A DNA stretch of 64,000 bases from a virus, in IMG/VR virus record IMGVR_UViG_3300026382_000006, positions 1 through 64,000 of that record, one strand, 5' to 3'. Both the position numbers and the translations under genes were made by a program. Below the pieces are notes generated by a model. The model ran no database searches. It was not told the DNA's origin and saw nothing but the letters and a program-made list of their open reading frames with translations. This document shows, in pieces, positions 1 to 9,880 of the stretch; the first letter of the stretch is position 1; each line of letters opens with the position of its first letter.

Positions 1-755
1 TTTCTCAGCATATTCTACTATTTCTCTTATTGACTCACTCATGTTTTCTTTTTCACAATGGTAAAATACTTTTACATCTATTATTTCACCTTTTACTTTA
101 GCTTTAGGAGTAGTCTTTATAAATCCTTGTAAAATATCTAAAGCCTCTTCTGATAATTTACCAGTTTCATCCAGTATACTAGTACCTATCGTCATTAATG
201 CGGTGTTAGGATTTACTTTATCTCCTATTTTTAATACATTACTAATTTCATCTGTACAATCTAAAATTACTGATTTGCTTTTAACTTGTTCTATTTCTGC
301 TAGATCAGCTATCTTTTTAGATATAGCACTACTATCTTCAAATGTTTCATTTATTTCCATTAAAGCTGTTGTTACTGTAAGATATGGTTTATAAGTTACT
401 TTTGTTTTATCGAAGAAATCAGGTTCGAAGAAACTACTATCGTAATATAAAACATCTCCATGTTTAACTGTTTGCCCTTTTACAACATTAGATTTCATTC
501 TGTGTATAAAACTACTATTTGATTCTTCTTTACTATTCCAATCTTTAAATATATAAGTTTTCTTACCTTTATTTTTGTAATTAACTATTATTTTATTTTT
601 ACTAGCTGTTTCTACTATACCATCATCAATAGCAAATCCTATAAACTTTTTAGGTAATCTATAAGCTAATACAGAGTCGTAACCAGTCCTTACAGGATAA
701 ACTGTAGCATTTTTCATGGGTATTACGTGTGAATTTTGGATATTTATAAAATTTA
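1..755 (-). CDS. RNA polymerase beta subunit, second exon (partial, runs off the window)
   Basis: Reading the minus strand from about 755 downwards gives an uninterrupted frame to the window edge. It contains VRTGYDSVLA (aligns with VGTGMERAVA of bacterial RpoB), GFAIDDGIVE and FIHRMKSNVVKGQTVKHGDVLYYD-like text (first part aligns with the INQ..V..GE.V..GDVLADG region of RpoB). These follow directly in RpoB order after the DDSKR block that ends the first exon at 1076, so the two stretches are one protein split by an intron. The exact exon start is uncertain: a G at 756 or a G at 835 could be the intron end. The C-terminal half of beta lies beyond position 1. Confidence 0.75.
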
Positions 756-1075
756 CGATGTGTTCAGTATAGGACGCCACTCCTATACCCGAAGTTAATG
801 TTATGGATATAAAACTTTTCTTTATACCCATAATCATTAACTTCTGCTCTATGTTACCATAGAGACCAGACTATATCTTCACCCTCGACTTTACGTTAGG
901 GTGGGCGGCTTTTCGAGTGCCAGTGGCTTGCACCCTACTCCCTCACGGGATAGTCGTTACACCTTCTACCTATCCAGTCGTAACCAGATAGGAGCTTGGC
1001 TCGGGATTGTCCTAACCAAAATCACCTCTTTTATTAGATTAGGAGTTCCCCCGAATTAACCGCCTTAATTTTCCT
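756..1075 (-). other. Group I self-splicing intron, no ORF
   Basis: Minus-strand RNA shows the group I core in order: GGGGGAACTCC (complement of about 1041-1052), CAATCCCGAGCCAAGCT (P4-like, complement of 993-1009), then CGACTA (complement near 951-956) which pairs with TAGTC in AGATATAGTC (complement of 869-878), the classic P7. A 7-bp hairpin follows (847-864), and another at 768-787. The intron interrupts the beta subunit gene between the DDSKR and VRTGYD blocks. No homing endonuclease ORF fits inside. The 5' site is probably after U1076 or U1086. The 3' end is after G756 (preferred from RpoB spacing) or G835. Confidence 0.85.
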
Positions 1076-4000
1076 AGTTGTTTCCAACTAGTGAGGCTAA
1101 AGTTAACCTCTTTGAGTCATCTGTTGTACTAAATGGTGCTAATAATGCAGAGGTACTTAAAATGTTACTAAAACTTAATTCTTTTTCTTCACCTTTCATT
1201 CCTCTTAAATTTTTTATTATTGGATTAGCGGATAAGTATGCCGAAATACCGACATCACCACTATCTTTATGACCTTCAGAGATTACGCCTACATCATCAG
1301 GATGCAATTCTCTAGTACTCTTACTCATTGATTCCTTTTTTCTACCTAGAAAACCAGTATAAGTGACATCTTCTTTTTGTTTTAGATATATTATAGGATT
1401 TAAGTCGTCTTCTAATACACTAGCACTATCTTCATTTAGTATTCTCCATACACTATAAGGATCAAATACTAATCTATTTCTACCAAAGAATTCTTCATTC
1501 TTTTTATTTCTTATAGCTTCTACCATTTTGTTATATACCATCTGAGGAATTCTTTCATAACCTTTGATAACATAACCTTTTAAACTCTGTGGATGTATAT
1601 AATTATCATCAGCCAGCAATTCATTAGCTCTTAATAATAAACCAGTAAACGTAGTAGGTTCTTTCATTTGTTTTAATGTATTTGCTGTAACTGGATCTAT
1701 AAAAAGATTATCTAATAACTCTATTTCAGTAATTACATTTAAAGGTATTTTTAAATCTCTGAAAAAGCTTAGCATCAAATCTTTATCGTTAAATACATTA
1801 TCTGGATAACTTTTACATTCTTTTTTCCAATGTGTTAATCCTTTTAATAACATCATTTCTTTTTCATTTTTTGGTTTAACGAAATAGGTACTGAATTTGG
1901 TTTTAAATACAATTGTATTTTCATCTTTATTTTGTTTATTACCTTCATATTTCACATAGTCTATATTTAGTATTTTAAACATATTGTCTAATCCTAAGTA
2001 AAACATTAGCATAAATACTACTGGTGTATAATTTTTATAAATCTTTACCATTGAATAATCTCTAGTTAGTTTCTTTTTATCCAAACCTACAACATCAATC
2101 AGTTTACCTATTTTAATATACTTTTTATTTTTATACCTGTATAGTACATTATCTTTATCTATTACTAATATGTCGTTATCTATTGTACCGCAGATAACAT
2201 AACCATCCTTTTCAATATCTTCTAATTTTAGACCTTTCTCTATTACTATCTTCTCTCTATTTTCATAATCGAAATTAAAAAATATGTTATTTAGTCTAAA
2301 AGATTTTATATATCTCATAAACCATGTATATTCTATGGGTAACTTTAAATCAGGCGGAATTTCGTTACCTAAAACTAAGTTTCTAATTTTATTATTATCT
2401 AGCATTTTAGTCAATTGTTTTTTAATACTAAAACCTATATCGTATTTTTTAAGAGGTGCTTTATCTATAAATAGTTTACCATATGCACTCGACAGACTTA
2501 CTCTATTAAAAGCAATTTTTTTAATAGGCAGATCTTGTCTACTTTTTCGTAATAAATATCTGTTACCAGACATACTATAAACACCGTCTTCGTTTATTGT
2601 AGGTAGTTTTAATTTAACTTTATGAGTACCTTTTTTAATATCTGTAAAAGTAATTTCATGTATTTCATATTCTCCTAATATAGAATCTTCTTTTTCCACT
2701 TTATAATCTTTAACTAGCATACCTGCTCTTTGTAGACTGAACACAGTCCTAGTGATATCTTTTTTATAAACATGTTTTATATATTTTTTATCTATAGTTG
2801 TAATAGGGTCTTCTAGCATCTTTTTATCGAATGCTACTTTTACATTTGGTAATTTCTTTTCTTCACTCTTTATTTCTATTTCATGTTCACTTATTTCTAG
2901 TAAGTCTTTTATAGTATTTTCATCACCAAACGGCGAAGGAGTATTTAAGACTTCTTCAAATTGTTTCTTTATCTTCGTTAATTTTTTATTATCTAAATCC
3001 ATGTCCTTTGCTATAGCTTCTAATGTTTTATCTACATCAGTAGCAGGATTATCATCAGTAGTGAGCATTTCTTTTATATGTTTGTATTTGGGAATAGTCT
3101 TTATCTCTTCATCTATGTCTAATTCGGTTTCTTCATCTTTTTCTATTATCTTATCTATTTCCTTTTCATCGTCTATTACTGTATTATCATCGATTTCCTC
3201 TACCAGATATACTTTACTATTATCTTCATTATCTACTATGTTTGATAAATTAGTTTTTTCTTTTATATTTAGTATATCTTTTATTTTTTCTTCATGTTTA
3301 CCTGTTTCAATCTCATCTACGGTAAAACCAGGTAATACATACATCGCATGTAACATATAGTGTAATAATTTAAACATTTTATCAGGTTCTACTTTTGTAT
3401 TGTAATCTAGTTCGGGATATGTTTTAAGCATGCTGAATAAAATCCCTAAATTTATTATAATACCTTTATCTTCAAGGACAAATAGAATATTCACACTGTC
3501 CAAATCTCTTTTTTTCCTTATTAGGTCATATTTAGTTTCTATTTTAAATTCTTTAATTATTGCTTTAAATAGTTCTAAAATGTTCAATCTGTTATAATCG
3601 AAAAATAGATTTAATAACTGTCTATTAGTCCATTTTTGATGTATGTATTTTAATAAGATTTGTCTACTATAAAATGTAGATGGTAAATTCATTATTACAA
3701 AGTGATTAGGTTGTTCACTAGGTTTAAAATTCATATTGTTAATGTTTATTATATTCGAAAATATTGTGTTACCTATATTTCTAAATTTATAGTATTCGTC
3801 TAAATATAAGTTTTTATACCTATAGAATTGATTTATAAAACTATAATTGTAAATTATATTATATTTCCTAATTAGACTATGATTGTTTTCTATTTGTTTG
3901 TTTAATTTACTAGGTGGTACAATTTTAAAATCCGTAAATCTTCTTTTTAGATTATTATTAAATGTAGTTTCCGATACTGTTTTCTTTTTAACATCAAATA

Positions 4001-4223
4001 CTGGTTTATTATAATCTACTAAGTTTGTAACTATTCCTTTTTTAATATTTCTTAAATACGAAATATTTGTTGTTGGGAAAATGTTACTATCCATATTATA
4101 AAAATGTATAATAGTATTTCTAGGGTAGAAAATATTATCTAAATTAATCAATTTCGGAGTGACAAAGTCAGTCATTTTCCTAGTACCGTATTTTCTATAC
4201 CATTCTTTAAATCTTAAATCCAT
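1076..4223 (-). CDS. RNA polymerase beta subunit, first exon
   Basis: About 1049 residues are read before a stop that lies just inside the intron (1074-1076). Near the end, TRELHPDDVGVISEG..DSGDVGISAYLS aligns with [25 protein letters not shown] of RpoB, and TTDDSKRLTLASLV aligns with the DDANRALMGANM block that lines the active centre. An acidic, low-complexity stretch (roughly residues 310-450) looks like a phage-specific insertion. The start ATG at 4223 has AAGGAG six bases upstream and a TGAAAA element at 4245-4250. With the beta' pieces at 7685-9310 and 57238-58515 it forms a phiKZ-type multisubunit phage polymerase; virion or non-virion type cannot be told. Confidence 0.85.
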
Positions 4224-4244
4224 CTTATTCTCCTTATGTAGTGC

Positions 4245-4250
4245 TTTTCA
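4245..4250 (-). promoter_or_regulatory. Putative class 2 promoter element (TGAAAA)
   Basis: TGAAAA on the minus strand stands nine bases before the AAGGAG of the RNA polymerase beta gene. The same spacing recurs ahead of other operon heads (see finding on the second motif). Role as promoter is inference. Confidence 0.4.
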
Positions 4251-4270
4251 TGGAATTCAAACCCATATAG

Positions 4271-4310
4271 TAAAAAAGAAAAAAAGAATAGTTGGTTACC
4301 CAACTATTCT
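4271..4310 (-). terminator. Rho-independent terminator
   Basis: Minus-strand hairpin AGAATAGTTGG-gtaa-CCAACTATTCT (4285-4310) is followed by TTTTTTTCTTTTTT. It contains the stop codon of the 202-aa gene starting at 4904. Confidence 0.85.
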
Positions 4311-4904
4311 AACTTTAAATTTACGTAAGTATTTTGGGATGTATTCATTGTCTTCTTTCAATACTTCATAATTGCATTCATAACCCAATTCTTTTGTTAC
4401 AGTTTCCAAAACATCTATTGTCAAAATGTTAGTTATAACTTCATCTTCAATGACTTTATTTTCTCTGCATGTTGCAGCACCCAGTAAATCATCTATTATT
4501 CGTACATTGCATAAACTTCTGTTTAAGTAATCTTTCTGTTTTTTCGTTAGAAATCTTGTGTTACGTAATAATGTCCTTACGAATTTTTGCATAACATCCC
4601 AAAATCTTAGATGCCATAATGGTTCGGTATCGAAATCTGTAAAGTAGTCTCCATAGATTGTTTTAGCCAATTCAAAAGCACTCTCTAATGTAAAGTCTTT
4701 TCTAGTTTCAATATACTCACGATTCCAGGCACTGTAAATTACTCTACCAGATGTTGTAGTAGATTTTATCTCAATTCCTACTTCATTACCTATTTCGTTA
4801 AATACGTTAGTTAAATCATTAACTGTAAATTTAGTAGGTATTTTCAATTGTGCTTTATTTGCTGCGATTTCTGCTAATAGGTCCATTGGTATAATACTTT
4901 CCAT
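4296..4904 (-). CDS. Conserved-type hypothetical protein, 202 aa
   Basis: I do not recognise this protein. The start chosen is MESIIPMD at 4904, which has AAGGAGG eight bases upstream; a longer frame begins at 4964 but has no ribosome site and would overlap the preceding gene. It is soluble, mixed helical, with no obvious catalytic motif; FWDVMQKFVRTLLRN and the cysteine-containing LLGAATCRENK stretch are its most distinctive segments. It ends inside a strong terminator hairpin and is the last gene of the run that begins near 5771. Confidence 0.7.
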   Translation of the reverse strand: MESIIPMDLLAEIAANKAQLKIPTKFTVNDLTNVFNEIGNEVGIEIKSTTTSGRVIYSAWNREYIETRKDFTLESAFELAKTIYGDYFTDFDTEPLWHLRFWDVMQKFVRTLLRNTRFLTKKQKDYLNRSLCNVRIIDDLLGAATCRENKVIEDEVITNILTIDVLETVTKELGYECNYEVLKEDNEYIPKYLRKFKVRIVG

Positions 4905-4914
4905 AATTTCCTCC

Positions 4915-5472
4915 TTAATATAATAGTGATTTATTAATTGCTTCTCTATACAATAATAGGTCATCTACTCTTTCCAACACCACATTCATAAATACATTTA
5001 ATTTACCTCCTGCTTCTTTTGGACATATAACTGCTTTATGCCTGATTTGATCTATAAAATCAAATAGTCCTTCTATGTCTTTTGACATATGACAATAGTC
5101 GTTTTTTCTTTTAGGTCTGAATTTATTATCTAAATCTTTCTCTATTAATTTTATTATAATAGATAGGTTTTCATCAATTTCTTTTAAATTAGGATTTTCA
5201 TTTATTAATTCAGCACCTAATAATCCTACCGCATCTTTCAAATTACCTCTAACCTTTAACCAATACATAAAATTAAATTTATGTGGCTTTGCAGATATGG
5301 TATACATATATTTAAATTTACTAAAATCTTTTACATAAAATATTTTACTTATAGGATAGATTCCTGAACTATCTCCAATAATTCTGACTATTGTTTTATC
5401 ATCTTTTTCAACTGCTCTAGCAAGTGTAAGTAGACCTGTTATATGGCTTCTCCAAACAATACCTTTTAACAT
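4915..5472 (-). CDS. Hypothetical protein, 185 aa
   Basis: Function unknown. The ATG at 5472 follows AAAGGAG with good spacing, and the frame ends ten bases before the next start, so the two genes are probably co-transcribed. The protein is soluble and basic, with no transmembrane segment and no motif I can assign. The N-terminus (LKGIVWRSHITGLLTLARAV) could form a small beta-alpha unit. Confidence 0.7.
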   Translation of the reverse strand: MLKGIVWRSHITGLLTLARAVEKDDKTIVRIIGDSSGIYPISKIFYVKDFSKFKYMYTISAKPHKFNFMYWLKVRGNLKDAVGLLGAELINENPNLKEIDENLSIIIKLIEKDLDNKFRPKRKNDYCHMSKDIEGLFDFIDQIRHKAVICPKEAGGKLNVFMNVVLERVDDLLLYREAINKSLLY

Positions 5473-5492
5473 TTTAGACTCCTTTTTATTTT

Positions 5493-5771
5493 TTATTCTT
5501 CACATGGTAATGATGAAGTTTTAAGATATTTGAATGCTCTTAATGAGAATTCTCTTATATCGTTTATCTTCCAATCCAATTCTTCTACCTTTACATTTTT
5601 TTGGTTGGTTAATCTATTAAAAGATTCTATGTCTGTTAACAACGGAATAGCCGCGTATAATGGATCACCTTTAGCAACTGATAGATAATAAATGGTGTTT
5701 TTACTATCGCCTGTTAATAGACATAAATTTAATCTACATTTATCATAATCTTTTATTAAAACTACTTTCAT
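5493..5771 (-). CDS. Hypothetical protein, 92 aa
   Basis: A small soluble protein with AAAGGA upstream of the ATG at 5771. It is the first gene of a short minus-strand operon (5771 to 4296). No domain is recognised. It begins MKVVLIKDYDKCRLNLCLLTG and ends in a short acidic tail. Confidence 0.65.
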   Translation of the reverse strand: MKVVLIKDYDKCRLNLCLLTGDSKNTIYYLSVAKGDPLYAAIPLLTDIESFNRLTNQKNVKVEELDWKINDIREFSLRAFKYLKTSSLPCEE

Positions 5772-5817
5772 TTCTTATTTCCTTTCTAGTACTTCGATAT
5801 TAAATATTCGATTTTAG

Positions 5818-6237
5818 CTATTGTGTTACTAAACATGATAGGGTCCTTATTTCTTTATTTATTTTTTCGAAGAACGCTGTATCCGAGAAATCAATGTTGT
5901 CCATTTCGAATAATGTAATTACATGCTTTTCTACTACGTCAAGGACTATTTTTTTGTTGTCTTTTATTTTTAGGGATTTAACTATTACTATTGCCGTTAG
6001 ATCTCCCGCTAAATGTTTTTCATATTCCAAAAAATCCCCTTTATGAGGTTTTATATTGTGTTCCACCAAAGCAGATAAACGATAATCCCTAAATCTTGGT
6101 AAGGTTGAATGTAAAAGATCATAACCCATAGTTTGTTTAATAAAACCTTTATAGTTTTCAATATCTAGGACTGGACCTTCTATAAATTCCGGAATAAATT
6201 CTTCTTTTTCTACTTTAAATCTTACTAACGTTTTCAT
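5818..6237 (-). CDS. Hypothetical protein, 139 aa, under an early-type promoter motif
   Basis: Function unknown. AAAAGGAG precedes the ATG at 6237, and TATATATTATTTAA lies 30-43 bases upstream, so it appears to be a single early transcription unit. It is a small, mixed alpha/beta protein with a charged N-terminus (VRFKVEKEEFIPEF). The position in a run of monocistronic genes with the same promoter motif suggests an accessory host-interaction role, but nothing in the protein shows it. Confidence 0.7.
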   Translation of the reverse strand: MKTLVRFKVEKEEFIPEFIEGPVLDIENYKGFIKQTMGYDLLHSTLPRFRDYRLSALVEHNIKPHKGDFLEYEKHLAGDLTAIVIVKSLKIKDNKKIVLDVVEKHVITLFEMDNIDFSDTAFFEKINKEIRTLSCLVTQ

Positions 6238-6266
6238 ATAGACTCCTTTTGATTTGTTTTCTACGT

Positions 6267-6280
6267 TTAAATAATATATA
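6267..6280 (-). promoter_or_regulatory. Putative early promoter TATATATTATTTAA
   Basis: Minus-strand match to the recurring TATATATTATTAA motif, between the end of the MYG1-like gene and the start at 6237. Confidence 0.5.
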
Positions 6281-6314
6281 GGTAAAATAGTTTAGAAAAA
6301 AAGAAGAGGAGGGA

Positions 6315-7202
6315 TTAAAGAGATTTTAAATAATTTACTAAATTTTCTTTAGTATCGAATACTGCAAAGAATCCATTTTTATTTATAAAGATTTTACCAG
6401 GTACATCTTTATCTATTAAAATTCTCCCTCTTTTATCGAAATCACCTGGTATAGTCGGTACTGTTTGTGCTTTCCAGGTATCACGTTTTTCATCATACCA
6501 GATTACTATGTCTACCATAGTATACGGTCTTTTTAACACAGGGAGTACTTCGTTCCAGAATGGTATAAAACCTTTTGAAAATTCAAGTACTCTGTTCGGA
6601 TCTCCTTTATTTGTTTGTTTAGTTAGATCGTCTATAAAAGTACTTTCGTTTAATATCCTATTTTCAATTTCTGGTAATTTTTCTCCTTTTCTTTTAAGAC
6701 TAGAAAACACTTTATAAACAATATTAACAGCAGTATTAAAATTATTTACTTGTTCCTTACCATATGGGTCTTCAGCGTTATATTTCGATACAATATAAGG
6801 TAATTCTCCTGGTAAAGCTTTTCTTTGCCCTACATCGTGTAAATCTACAATGTTAATTATTTTGTCTAATTCTGGGATAATAAATCTTGGAATTAGATTT
6901 TGCTCTTTTAACCATTTGTAGACAAGACCGGCCGCAGCTAACCCATTTTCAGATCCCCATTGATGATGATCGAACATAAGTTGTGCAGCATTATGGTCTC
7001 TACCTACATCTACTATAAATACCTCATCGGCTGTTTTTAAACCTAACTCTTTTAATTCTTTACCAGTAAATTTATTATGGTTTACTCTTTCGATATAAAC
7101 TTCATCTTCATCTTTGGCATAAAAACATTTTATTAGCGCACAAGCAGTTACTTCATCTGCGTGAAAAATACCCTCATGTGTATAGATTTTTATTTTAGCC
7201 AT
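6315..7202 (-). CDS. MYG1/UPF0160-family metal-dependent exonuclease-like protein
   Basis: The 295-aa protein matches the MYG1 (UPF0160) family, DHH-like metal-dependent phosphoesterases for which cellular members act as 3'-5' exoribonucleases. Visible motifs are THEGIFHADE (residues 8-17), the D-containing FIVDVG (about 63-67), FDHHQ (77-81) and IVDLHDVG (about 119-126), all expected metal ligands. The length is slightly shorter than cellular MYG1 and seems complete. The start at 7202 has AAAAGGAG and an early-type promoter motif. Carriage of this family by a phage is unusual; RNA turnover or nucleotide salvage is an inference. The family call is firm; the activity is untested. Confidence 0.88.
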   Translation of the reverse strand: MAKIKIYTHEGIFHADEVTACALIKCFYAKDEDEVYIERVNHNKFTGKELKELGLKTADEVFIVDVGRDHNAAQLMFDHHQWGSENGLAAAGLVYKWLKEQNLIPRFIIPELDKIINIVDLHDVGQRKALPGELPYIVSKYNAEDPYGKEQVNNFNTAVNIVYKVFSSLKRKGEKLPEIENRILNESTFIDDLTKQTNKGDPNRVLEFSKGFIPFWNEVLPVLKRPYTMVDIVIWYDEKRDTWKAQTVPTIPGDFDKRGRILIDKDVPGKIFINKNGFFAVFDTKENLVNYLKSL

Positions 7203-7232
7203 TTCATACTCCTTTTATTTTTTTATTACGTC

Positions 7233-7245
7233 TTAACAATATATA
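7233..7245 (-). promoter_or_regulatory. Putative early promoter TATATATTGTTAA
   Basis: Minus-strand TATATATTGTTAA about 31-43 bases before the MYG1-like start, placed between two minus-strand genes, so its orientation is unambiguous. Confidence 0.5.
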
Positions 7246-7263
7246 AATAAAGAAAGTTGAATG

Positions 7264-7635
7264 TTAAATATAATCTATTTTTAAGTAATATGTAATCCAT
7301 TTACCAGATTTAGATAATAACGCAAATTTTATAATACCACCGTTATTCCACCAATTCTTTTTTATTTTTAGTATTTGAATCATAGATTCTTTAAAACTGA
7401 TAGGAACTCCTTCCGGATTAAATAGTTGTTTTTCTAGTATAAATAGTTTATCCAATGTTTTGGAAGCAGATTTAAGTTTCCATTTTAACATTGTTTCTAG
7501 TATTTCTTTTAATAGTCTAGAATCAATACTTTCTATGCTCGAGATGAAACCGGCATATTTAATAAATATCTTCTCTAGATCCTGAATACTAGTTTGACAT
7601 ATTTCTAATCCTATTTCGTTGTATAAGTGAAACAT
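7264..7635 (-). CDS. Hypothetical protein, 123 aa
   Basis: Function unknown. AAAGGAG precedes the ATG at 7635. The protein is mostly helical (EICQTSIQDLEKIFIKY, LLKEILETMLKWKLK) with a short beta tail. It follows the beta' N-terminal gene by 50 bases and may be co-transcribed with it, although TGAATGAATC upstream could be a separate weak class 2 element. Confidence 0.65.
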   Translation of the reverse strand: MFHLYNEIGLEICQTSIQDLEKIFIKYAGFISSIESIDSRLLKEILETMLKWKLKSASKTLDKLFILEKQLFNPEGVPISFKESMIQILKIKKNWWNNGGIIKFALLSKSGKWITYYLKIDYI

Positions 7636-7684
7636 TTAATTCTCCTTTAAAAAAGATTCATTCAGTAGAGGTATCAATATACCT

Positions 7685-9310
7685 CTACTCTGTAAATATT
7701 TTTAATGTTAAATTAGAAATATCATTACTAGCACTGTATATTAGTTTACCATTTTCGTCCAGATAATATTTAGCACTATTCAATATGTTTTCTAGTTCTT
7801 CTATAGATTCTTCTTCCATTACTACGTTAGCGGACATTTTATCACCATCAAAGTCAGCATCTAATCTATCTAGATGCGTAATATGCGGAGACATAGATGA
7901 AAAGAATGGTTCATTCAAGTTAGGATATTCGTATAACGTTACACCTTCGGCCTGACCATGTAACCTTAGGTTTACTACTCTAGGATTTAAATTTACTTTT
8001 ATATAGAATTTAGTAGGATACACCGAACCTAAACCTGTAATCGGATATCTAGTAACAAATCCTGGATATCTATCTGCTACGTCATATAAGGCAAGATATA
8101 ACAATTCTATATAAGTCATAGGTCTTATGTATTTTTTATTATATGTATATGGTAAACTGTTTACATCATCTATTAATTCAATATTCTTACCATCGTCGTA
8201 TAAAAGAAACATATAATGGTCATCTACAATAATAGGAGATCTTTTAATTTCGTCTTGTGATAATTTATTAATAGTATTTTCCAAGCCTTCATCTGTTATC
8301 CAGTTACTTCTTGTTTTTTCACTAATTTCTACCATTTCCTTTTCAAGAGTCTTTTTGTTATATAAATAGCTCATATTACTATTTTGGTCAAATACTCTAT
8401 TTAAAAATTTAGTACGTATTTGATAAATAGTAACTGGTGTAATTGCTTTAGCAAATTGAAATATACCTATTACTGTGTGGTCCATTTTTGGTCTATTAGG
8501 TTGTTTATTATGTCTTATTTTTATAGGTAAGGCTGTAATTACGTTTCTTGTACCATACGTGATTGTTCTTTTAGTCCACTTACCTTGTATAAAACCTTCT
8601 TTACCAGATAATATGTTTTCTATATATTCATAAATATCTAATACTGCTTTTTGTAGTCTGTTTTTAACAGTATTTATTATAGGATTGTCTTTTGCATCAA
8701 TTCTAAATCTCTTTGCAGTATTAGCTACTGTTAATAATTTTCTATATAGATTGTTTATTTCATCTTCTAGTATTTTACCGTTTGGTAATTCAGTTCTATC
8801 TCTCATGCCTGCAGGAATTACTAAATATTTACTTATTAAAACATCTTTAGCTTTGTATTTCTTAATAAAGTTTATTTTATTTTTTCTTAAATCAGAATCT
8901 GTTTCTCTAAATTTAATCTCGTCAAAATGCTTAATAAAAAAGTTATAACCAGTTTCACCTGTTGTTTTATCAGCAGGTAAAAAGTTTTTAATTTTATCAT
9001 CCCAGATAGCATATTTGCTACCATCTAATATTCCTTTATATAGAGATTCTAAGCTAATTAGATGTCTATAAATTAACGGATGAAATACCGGAATGTGTAA
9101 ATCTATATATCCGAATTTCTCCATTCTTTCTCTGCTACCTTTAGGACCAAAAATTGTAGACGAGAATAGACCGTCTTCTTTAAAGACAGTAGAATTTTGT
9201 TCATATGTATCTTTAGACTTTACTTCGCCTAGATACTTTATAAGATCTGTTGTGAGTATTAATAATTCTATATTAAAAGGTATTTTTGGTTTAAATGTCG
9301 TATTTTTCAT
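7685..9310 (-). CDS. RNA polymerase beta' subunit, N-terminal part
   Basis: The 541-aa protein carries the catalytic magnesium-binding motif in LDADFDGDKMSAN (about residues 480-492), the equivalent of NADFDGDQMA in beta'. Upstream, GLFSSTIFGP (clamp region) and GKWTKRTITYGTRNVI (aligns with GKRVDYSGRSVIVVGP) occur in correct order. It stops some 50 residues after DFDGD, whereas the bridge helix and trigger loop are in a separate gene at 57238-58515. This is a genetically split beta', as known for phiKZ-like phages. The start at 9310 has AAAGGA and TGAAAA (9330-9335). Confidence 0.93.
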   Translation of the reverse strand: MKNTTFKPKIPFNIELLILTTDLIKYLGEVKSKDTYEQNSTVFKEDGLFSSTIFGPKGSRERMEKFGYIDLHIPVFHPLIYRHLISLESLYKGILDGSKYAIWDDKIKNFLPADKTTGETGYNFFIKHFDEIKFRETDSDLRKNKINFIKKYKAKDVLISKYLVIPAGMRDRTELPNGKILEDEINNLYRKLLTVANTAKRFRIDAKDNPIINTVKNRLQKAVLDIYEYIENILSGKEGFIQGKWTKRTITYGTRNVITALPIKIRHNKQPNRPKMDHTVIGIFQFAKAITPVTIYQIRTKFLNRVFDQNSNMSYLYNKKTLEKEMVEISEKTRSNWITDEGLENTINKLSQDEIKRSPIIVDDHYMFLLYDDGKNIELIDDVNSLPYTYNKKYIRPMTYIELLYLALYDVADRYPGFVTRYPITGLGSVYPTKFYIKVNLNPRVVNLRLHGQAEGVTLYEYPNLNEPFFSSMSPHITHLDRLDADFDGDKMSANVVMEEESIEELENILNSAKYYLDENGKLIYSASNDISNLTLKIFTE

Positions 9311-9329
9311 AATTTTCCTTTATAGTATT

Positions 9330-9335
9330 TTTTCA
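9330..9335 (-). promoter_or_regulatory. Putative class 2 promoter element (TGAAAA)
   Basis: Minus strand TGAAAA followed by AATACTATAAAGGA ahead of the beta' N-terminal gene; same arrangement as other operon heads. Confidence 0.4.
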
Positions 9336-9337
9336 TC

Positions 9338-9880
9338 CTAACCTATTGTATTTCTAATTTTTTCCATATTTTCTATAGCATTATATCTTAATCCATCTAT
9401 TCTACCTAATAAATAATAGACATTTGTAATATTTCTATTTTTGTATTTTTTGTAAGTAGATTCCGATATTTCACTATTTCTATATTCGTTTTCTATTTGT
9501 TTAAATTTGTTATCGGTGATAGGTGTCTTTGGAAATCCTGTCAAGATACCTTTAAGAATTTTAGTAATTTTAGGACTAATCCTTACTTTAGTTTTATGTT
9601 TAAATTTTTTAATTTTTTCATCAGGTATATTTAGACCTAGTAATAACAATTTAAGATTATGTTCCAAATGGTCTAAATATTTAACTAAAATATTGTTATC
9701 TGTATCCGTTATAAATAAAAGATCTATATTAATAACAAAGTTTGTTTTTGCAAATGTACTTATTTGTTCTGTTAAATGTAAAGTTAATACTAATTTATCT
9801 TTTTCTACTAACTTAATACTTTTACCATTTTCAGTATGATATCTATTCACTATCTGTAAATTTAGATTATTAATATACAT
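9338..9880 (-). CDS. Hypothetical protein, 180 aa
   Basis: Not recognised. The ATG at 9880 has AAAAGGAGG upstream. The N-terminal half looks beta-rich (LNLQIVNRYHTENGKSIKLVEKDKLVLTL split over strands) and the C-terminal half helical. It lies upstream of the beta' N-terminal gene on the same strand and back-to-back with the tape-measure candidate, so it could be a virion or transcription-related protein; nothing decides between these. Confidence 0.65.
   Translation of the reverse strand: MYINNLNLQIVNRYHTENGKSIKLVEKDKLVLTLHLTEQISTFAKTNFVINIDLLFITDTDNNILVKYLDHLEHNLKLLLLGLNIPDEKIKKFKHKTKVRISPKITKILKGILTGFPKTPITDNKFKQIENEYRNSEISESTYKKYKNRNITNVYYLLGRIDGLRYNAIENMEKIRNTIG

Noticed and set aside
1074-1076. 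Stop codon interpreted as a truncating mutation or split of the beta gene
   Set aside because: The spacer after it has the conserved group I intron core and the next RpoB block follows in frame, so splicing explains it better.
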